Assembly (NCBI GenBank): GCA_019426215.1
Contig: CM033391.1
Coordinates: 14,620,708 to 14,684,707, forward strand
Source of the DNA: Buddleja alternifolia
Lineage: Eukaryota; Streptophyta; Magnoliopsida; Lamiales; Scrophulariaceae
DNA: 64,000 bases
Reading direction: 5' to 3'
The translations under genes were made by a program, and so were the position numbers. The notes under the pieces are model-generated. The model worked only from the letters and a program-made list of their open reading frames with translations, was not told the origin of the DNA and searched no databases. This document shows positions 57,867 through 64,000 of this stretch, one piece after another; position 1 is the first letter of the stretch; each line of letters starts with the position of its first letter.

Positions 57867-58380
57867 TCATTTTGGGAGTCTCTCCTCGTCCTGTCTTTGA
57901 CATCGTTCATTGTAGTTGTTAATCATTTTTCGCTGAGATTTTATGCGAGAAGTGGCATCTTGTAATTCTTCTTTTGTGATACTCAACTTTTCCTTAAGTG
58001 CCTCAACCTGCGAAGACTCACATGTAGATCTCTTGATATATTTAGAAGGCACAACTCCATATCCCAAGCCTTTTTCGTACCCTATATGTTTACCAAGTGT
58101 CTGCTTAACAATTTCCCTCTCAGAAACTTCACTTCCGTTTTCTTTTGCTTGATTCCTTATGTTTACCATCTTAGCCTATCAATTATTCATAAATCCAAGT
58201 CTATGATCTCATGATAAGAACATATACATATATATCAACCAAAATAATAATAGTATATAATTGAACATACATGTACACCTGCTGCCGTTTCATTTATGAA
58301 AACACCAATTTTCATATAAGTGTCTGCAAAATTATCCACATCACTTTGCTTTTCCTTTCAAATTACAAAGGAAAATATAG
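57867..58380 (-). pseudogene. Ptta/En-Spm plant transposase-family protein remnant
   Basis: The - frame from 58169 has SEREIVKQTLGKHIGYEKGL followed by GYGVVPSK, the C-terminal signature of the plant Ptta/En-Spm family (..LG.R.GY.KGLG..). After it comes a coiled-coil-like Lys/Glu segment (VEALKEKLSITKEELQD). An upstream exon on - around 58279-58380 (DTYMKIGVFINETAA) is separated by a GT..AG interval 58170-58278. The phase does not fit, so the gene is broken or the splice site differs. The product would be the regulatory/accessory DNA-binding protein of a CACTA element. Confidence 0.7.
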
Positions 58381-59877
58381 TAGTGAACATCAACAAAATT
58401 AGATATAGAAACGCTGAATGAGTAATTCTACAATTTAGTTGTAAGATGTCAACATTAAAATGTTAATAACATAAAATACACATGAGAATATGTAGAAACG
58501 CTCAATGTGATGGTCATACAATGAAGCAAATAAAATATATATTTTTCTATCCATATATTCGAAAGATTTAAAAAAAAAAAAAACCCGAGCTTCACCATAA
58601 ATGAAGTAAATCACACACATAAATATATATATATATATATATATATAATACGTAAATAGCAAAATTAACTAGATAAACCACGAAATAAGTATGTCTAAAC
58701 AATGTCTTCAGATTACAGGAAATAAAAATATTAAACTTATGTACTACAAATAAACAATCAATCATCATCGTCTATATCATTATAGACCCAACAAATTTAC
58801 CCACTTTTTTATAATCTTGATGCATGTCGAAGCTTTTTATCCCACATTCATTTGTTTATATAAGCCATCTTATAGAGGCACATATTGAGGACCAATCCAA
58901 TCACTTATGGTACAAGATAAACAAATTATGTCTCCAAAAGTATCAAATTGGAGTATCACATACTATCACTCAAGAGGTTTGATCATTGTTATATGAGTAA
59001 CTCTTTATAGTTCAGATCTCTATTTCAATTTGGTGTTCTATGTTATATTACATATCTAGCTAGACACATGCCAAGTGTATAAAGATATTTCTTTATATAA
59101 ATACACTTGGACGTGGATTACAGATGCTTGGCGTGCATTTTTGAAGTGGAGAAAAAAAGACACAAACATAAATTGAAATAGAGGATACAAAGTGCTATAA
59201 AAACTAAATCAGCAAAAACATGTACAAGTCAATTTAGTTCCACATATCCCCAAATGTTTTCCTAAAAACATAGCAAAAAGCATATAAGTAAAATAACAAA
59301 CTACTATATCACATTTACTAATACAAAATATCAGTTGTATAATGAAAAGACCTCACACAATCATTTGCCATTTCTAGGATGCTGAAGATATGAGAACAAT
59401 CATATATCATAGAAGTAAAGATATTTTTATATGAAGAAAGCATCGAACTTTCGGAAAATGGATTATGAAATTTGAATTAGAGACCATAAGGCATACCAAG
59501 CAAAATATGAATAAACCAGATAAAAACTAAACCGTGTGATAATCACTTGAAAAGAGCAACGTCTAACATGAAATATGCAACACAGAAGATGAAGATGAAA
59601 ACAAATTTAGATCAAAGAGAATCGAGACATAAACTGTCAAACTTAATACGTTACACGAAATTCAAATCATTCCCCCAATATTATTTATCCTGATTATATT
59701 ACCAATCAAACAATGCAGAAGAACAAGCCTAAATTTGAATTTTTCACAAAAGGTAAAGTACCAAACACTTTCACAAATCTCTTTTAGCTGTCACATTACA
59801 CCAACACACTAAGCAAAAACATTCAAGATGCGCAAAATCCAAAAAACGATTCGAACAGAGCAGAAACTTAAGGCACA

Positions 59878-60286
59878 TTACGTTTTCGACAAAGCATCAA
59901 AAAGACTCTGCGCTTCAGCAGTAACACCCACCCCAATCCTCTCAGCATCCGCCTCCGCTTGTCTGCAATCACAACTCATGAAAAACAGAAACAAAATAAT
60001 CAAATAACATGAAATCGAAAAATCGAAAAAATTGCACAACTGATTGTCAATTAAATTCGAGGCTTAACCTAATAGCCGAATCTTCCCTGGCTTGAAGAGT
60101 GTTCAGATCGAGAAAACACTTGTTTACATCGAGCGGATCTTCATCGTGACCTAAAAACGCGAATTCCTTGATGTAATTAGCCTTTAGTAGCCTCATATTC
60201 CTCTTCGGCCCAGATTTCACTCCTTCTTGTGAATTTTTCAAGTTTAAAGTTGAGGAATTCGATGAAATTAGGATTGAAATACACAA
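59878..60286 (-). pseudogene. LSM12-like: LSM12-like host gene fragment captured in the CACTA element
   Basis: Two exons on -: up to 60069 (SGPKRNMRLLKANYIKEFAF and EDPLDVNKCFLDLNTLQARE) and 59962-59878 (QAEADAERIGVGVTAEAQSL then FDALSKT, stop). They are joined by a 106-bp intron (60068-59963, GT..AG) with phase kept in the Arg codon. From memory this matches the end of the Lsm domain and the start of the anticodon-binding-type domain of LSM12, an RNA-associated protein. Most of the Lsm domain and the rest of the C-terminal domain are missing. TAA at 59880-59878 truncates the product. The upstream Ser/Pro-rich frame (60477-60268) is in another frame and is not part of LSM12. Confidence 0.7.
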
Positions 60287-61162
60287 AACCTAGAGAAATT
60301 AGAACGAAAGAATTGAAAATTTGTGCATGTATATGAATTGAATTTGGGTAAAAGGATGGGAGATTGGAGAAGAAGTGGTGGTCGAGATGGAGAAGACGGC
60401 GTGGTGGAGATGGAGATGCTAGGGCTTTTTTTGGGTTTGAGCAGGTGGGCGGGAGAAGAAGACTGTGAAGAAGCCAAAGGAAAATTGCTTGCAGGCTTTT
60501 TAAATTTTTATAAGTGTAGAACATAATTGGGGCTTTCAATTAGTGATAAATATACATATTGATAACTATTGCTTAAAAATTGCTTGTGGTGCAATGATAG
60601 CATCTAAAGTTTGCATTCAAGAGGTCTTGTCTTCGATTCTTGAAGCTCATATTTTTCATTTTATTTTGTTTTTATTATTTAATTTTATTCTCATCTTTAA
60701 TATCATTTTTATTTCCGTCTCAAATATAAGATGAAAGTATAATTTAATTCCCAGATAAGATTAAAAAATTTAGCTTCTTCTCGGATATATTAACAAATTA
60801 AATTAGACAACCCCTTAAAAATATACATAAATATATAAGTACATGTCATTACTCTATATGGTTTCAGGGTTTAGGGTAAGTTTAGGGTACAAGATTGTTT
60901 AGGTTTTGGGGCTATTTCTTTACAAAACACAAAATTACTTAACGAACCTAACCCGACCGAAAAAACTTGTTCGTAGGCTAGCAAGACTCGATATAAATAA
61001 TAATTTAATATTATTATTTTTAATGTATACTATATATACCATATTATAAGTTATAATATATATTAGATATATTATAATTATGTCTTAATGGGCCAATTAA
61101 AAAAGCTAATTATGTCTTAATGGGCCACTTAGAAAAGCTTTGGCCCATAATATTATTAGTGT

Positions 61163-61164
<2 letters not shown>

Positions 61165-61193
<29 letters not shown>

Positions 61194-61215
61194 CTTTATA
61201 TATATATAGATATAT
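61165..61215. repeat. AT microsatellite
   Basis: About 25 uninterrupted AT dinucleotides are followed by imperfect TATATAGA units. Similar tracts occur at 58624-58648, 61485-61550 and 63040-63062. They are simple repeats, prone to length variation. Confidence 0.9.
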
Positions 61216-62232
61216 ATAATATTACTATACTATATATATACTATATTATAAGTTTACATCAAAGAGAATAAATAGCCCACTATCACAGAGATCCAATGGG
61301 CTATTTGGGTCTAAAATGCCTAATTAATTAAGTCATTTTGGCATATACATAAGCTAATTTAATAAAGTTATAATATATATTAGATATAACAACAAGTTTT
61401 CCGAAAGCGAACTGAATGGAATTGTTATTAGAAAAGTTTTGGCCCATAGCCTCGTTAGTGTTGTACAATATTGTTTATTTAGTTATAATATATATATATA
61501 TATATATGTATGTTATATTTATTAATTTCATATATATATATATATATAAAATTAAGTACAAGTTGTATATCTTACAAAATAATATAAAAATCAGACGTAT
61601 TTTTACTTTCGAATAATTCATTTTTATTTATATGTTACTCGTACAAGTACTAATTCATTTTCGTACTATTAGCCAATTATTCGACCATAACTTTCAATAA
61701 AAATTCATAAAATACTCGTACCTAATAAATACCAAAATTTTGTCGTCACATATCTAAGTAACTAGGCAAGAGACACCTATAAACCAAGAGTTATTAGTTA
61801 GAAAAATTAAAGAAAAAGATAAGGAAATAGAAAAAATGGGCGCCCATTTTACCGCCAAAAGACAAATGAATTGCTCAAACAATTTAAATTTCTTGTACGG
61901 AACTAAGTTGTTACAAATGTACTTAGTGTAACAATATCAAAATTTGTGACGAGAAGATGAACAAGTTGTTACAAAATCTTTTACTTGGAATCAGTTTTTT
62001 ACTTTGCGTAACGATAACTTATGTTTCGTAACGATATAATTTCTTTGTTACTAAAAATAAATTCTTTTGTGACAAGATTTTATTTTTTGTAACGAATGAA
62101 CACGTTTGTTATGAAAAAATGACCCTTTGGTAACAATTAACATACTTTGTTACGAGAAAGCTAGTTCTTGTGACAAATAATGACTTCGTTACCATATCTT
62201 TTGTCATAAGAAATTCCTTTGTTGTAGTGTTT

Positions 62233-62412
62233 CTACTACCCTGATTGTAATTAAGCGCAGGGCCCCCCTATAGGCGACAGACTCAATAAGCGTAGGGACC
62301 CCCAAGGGAGGATATAGAAGTAATACCCCCCATCCCCTTCTCCTTGGTTTCGAACCCGGGTGGGTTCTCACGGCGAATGCCTTTTGGACCACTGGACCAT
62401 ACCCCTTTGCTT
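62233..62412 (-). other. SINE-like element with perfect pol III box A and B
   Basis: On -, TGGTCCAGTGG (complement of 62389-62399) is a full box A match. GGTTCGAAACC (complement of 62346-62356) is a full box B match. Their spacing is that of a tRNA. The sequence then continues for over 100 bp of non-tRNA body (GGGGGTCCCTACGC, CGCCTATAGGGGGGCCC) up to the CACTA insertion. That is the layout of a tRNA-derived SINE. The CACTA element sits at its 3' edge. Confidence 0.6.
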
Positions 62413-62429
62413 TAGATATGATGTTTTTA

Positions 62430-63360
62430 TAGTGTCTATTAGACAATTAATCAAGAGCCTTTTTAATTAAATTTAACATATTAATTTAGTCAATTTATTT
62501 TTTTAAAAATGTTTGATTATCCTAGAATGTGATTAAGAACGGATAACTTCAATACTTTTAAAAGTTAATTAGTGTGTGTATATAAACAATAAAACATTGA
62601 ATTTCACTTAATCCAAGTTGCTTATAAACAATAAAACGTTGAATTTCACTTAATCGAAGTTGCTTAACGCAAAATAGTGAACATTATGTTTTCTATATTT
62701 CAAATCAATCTACGAGAAAAAAATCGATTCAGAATTAAAAAAATAAAAACATAGCTTTATGTACATTGATTAGTCTAACTTGATGCTTTATATATTTATT
62801 TTTTGTAATCTTTTCAAAAACATAAGCTAAATCAAATAGGTCTTAAATTAAATACAATGACTTTAAATTTGATTCTTATGATTATAGAACTATAACCAAA
62901 ATCATTATACGTAGATGATTCATGAGTAGAATGCAAATATTAAAAGTAAATAACATGTGCTTCAGTTAATGAAAAATAATTTTTTATCATTTCTTTTAAG
63001 TTGAAAAAATTAAGTTTATTGAGCATACATATTATAATATCAATATATATATATATATATATATTTCTTGATATCATGTATTCTTCTGTAATTATGTTTA
63101 ATTTCGGTCAAGAATTTGATAAAATCATTCATATTAATTAATTATATCAATGCCAAGATACTTAGCTTATATATCAAGTTCATTGAGAAAGTCACTTTGT
63201 TGTTCCATCTTCTAACTTTACAAATATTTGAATATTATATATAGGGTTGAATTCACTTTGCCCTTTATACTGTGTGAATAGTATCAATTATCGTCATCCA
63301 CTAATAAAAACTTCAAATATTCAAACATTATTGATGGACAAGAATGCTCTTAAGTTGTGT
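62430..63360. other. AT-rich sequence without recognisable gene
   Basis: No ORF or transposon motif. A short direct repeat (ATAAACAATAAAAC.TTGAATTTCACTTAATC) occurs at about 62581 and 62623. Confidence 0.55.
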
Positions 63361-63376
63361 AAGTGGATAAAATTAC

Positions 63377-63742
63377 GAGATTAATGCAAAAAAAACCCTG
63401 TGTTAATGTGAAATTGCAAAAAAAATCTCGTGTTAACGAAATAAGCTAAAAACCACCCTGTGTTTTTAAAAAGTCTGCAAACAGTGGACTCTTGGGAAAA
63501 AAAAGTGCGTGTTTTTCATGTTTTTCACTTTTAATGACATGTGTTTTTGTCATTTATACACTCTCCAAACAAAGAAGCATGTCATTAAAGGTAAAAAACA
63601 TGAAAAATACGCACTTTTTTTTTTTCAAAAATCCACTGTTTGCAGACTTTTTAAGAACACAAGGTGGTTTTTAGCCTATGTCGTTAACACAGGATTTTTT
63701 TTACAATTTCACATTAACACAGGGTTTTTTTGCATTAATCCC
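63377..63742. mobile_element. Fold-back MITE, 366 bp, with 9-bp TSD
   Basis: Identical 9-bp TSD TAAAATTAC at 63368-63376 and 63743-63751. The ends are GAGATTAATGCAAAAAAA and, inverted, GGGATTAATGCAAAAAAA. The arms remain complementary almost to the centre (for example AAGTCTGCAAACAGTGGA at 63471 and its inverse near 63637), so the whole element is a near-hairpin of about 175-bp arms. The 9-bp TSD points to Mutator-like mobilisation. The small frames 63492-63745 are inverted-repeat artefacts. Confidence 0.92.
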
Positions 63743-63751
63743 TAAAATTAC

Positions 63752-64000
63752 TTTGCACCCTTTAACAATTTGTGTATATGATACTTTATCCCTCTTTGCA
63801 ATCAAATTTGAATTAATTTGACTCCAATATTTATTTAACATCAACTCTATTAAATAAGTTAACACTCAATAAAATAAATATAAAAATATCACTACATTAG
63901 ATTTATTTTCTTTGTTTAATATACAATTAGAATGAATTTCTTGTCTTATACGTCTAATTTAGATTGCACTTCCAAAAATAAAGAAGAAAACCTTAAAATT
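63752..64000. other. AT-rich sequence, nothing recognised
   Basis: No ORF, repeat or element end was seen between the MITE and the window end. Confidence 0.6.

Larger units (their letters stand above)
55549..62229. mobile_element. CACTA (En/Spm) transposon, 6.7 kb, with 3-bp TSD
   Basis: The ends are CACTACAAGAAATTTCAC and, inverted, CACTACAACAAAGGAATTTC. The 3-bp flanks TTT (55546-55548 and 62230-62232) are as expected. Subterminal regions (about 55560-55990 and 61890-62215) are dense in GTTACAAA, GTAACGAA and GTGACAAA words in both orientations, typical CACTA binding-site repeats. The interior has a Ptta/En-Spm protein remnant (57867-58380, -) and an LSM12-like host fragment (59878-60286, -). 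No TNPD-type transposase was seen, so it is non-autonomous or deleted. AT microsatellites lie at 58624-58648, 61165-61210 and 61485-61550. Confidence 0.9.

Noticed and set aside
60177..60539. Minus-strand 120-codon frame
   Set aside because: The LSM12-like codons with a correct splice junction are in a different frame over the same bases.

Overview
The window is nuclear DNA of a flowering plant, probably a eudicot. It is AT-rich and densely packed with transposable elements: Mutator-like, hAT, CACTA, Ty1/copia, Ty3/gypsy, L1-type LINE and SINE-like sequences, several nested in one another. Introns are short with GT..AG borders. I find no intact host gene. The only recognisable host-type coding sequence is a truncated LSM12-like fragment carried inside a CACTA transposon. 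Every coordinate, splice site, target-site duplication (TSD) and repeat period was read by eye from the sequence, without alignment software.

Positions 1-10170 hold one large composite element, called copy A. It has a spliced mudrA-like (MULE) transposase pseudogene on +, arrays of 190-bp and 147-bp tandem repeats, and two small paralogous genes of unknown function arranged head to head (ORF1 on -, ORF2 on +) around a region with a 36-bp repeat array. ORF1 is split by a 790-bp hAT element with an 8-bp TSD. A plant-mobile-domain (PMD) gene follows on -, with a 1.3-kb intron in its 5' leader made of degenerate short repeats, and then a palindrome-rich end. A second, shorter inverted copy B (33255-38627) has the PMD gene, a remnant of ORF2 and both arrays, but no mudrA and no ORF1.

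A second pair of related segments, 12252-14890 and 42625-47430, lies in inverted orientation. The first contains an 829-bp MULE-type MITE (9-bp TSD) and the second a 5'-truncated LINE (7-8 bp TSD). Each lacks the other's insertion, so each serves as the empty site for the other.

Positions 14891-31970 are nested LTR-retrotransposon debris. A gypsy gag on - is split by a minus-strand solo LTR, which is itself split by a decayed copia element (19927-27804). A SIRE/Maximus-like LTR with its polypurine tract lies next to the gag piece. Positions 31970-33254 look like another LTR remnant. Positions 38628-40687 are a gypsy element with a large internal deletion that joins the gag leader to RNase H and integrase.

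Positions 48740-53230 are a full-length-type but decayed LINE on +. Positions 54146-55531 are an element with long inverted repeats. Positions 55549-62229 are a CACTA element (3-bp TSD TTT) with a Ptta/En-Spm protein remnant and the LSM12-like fragment; it sits beside a SINE-like tRNA-derived sequence. Positions 63377-63742 are a fold-back MITE with a 9-bp TSD. The rest is AT-rich sequence in which I see no gene.
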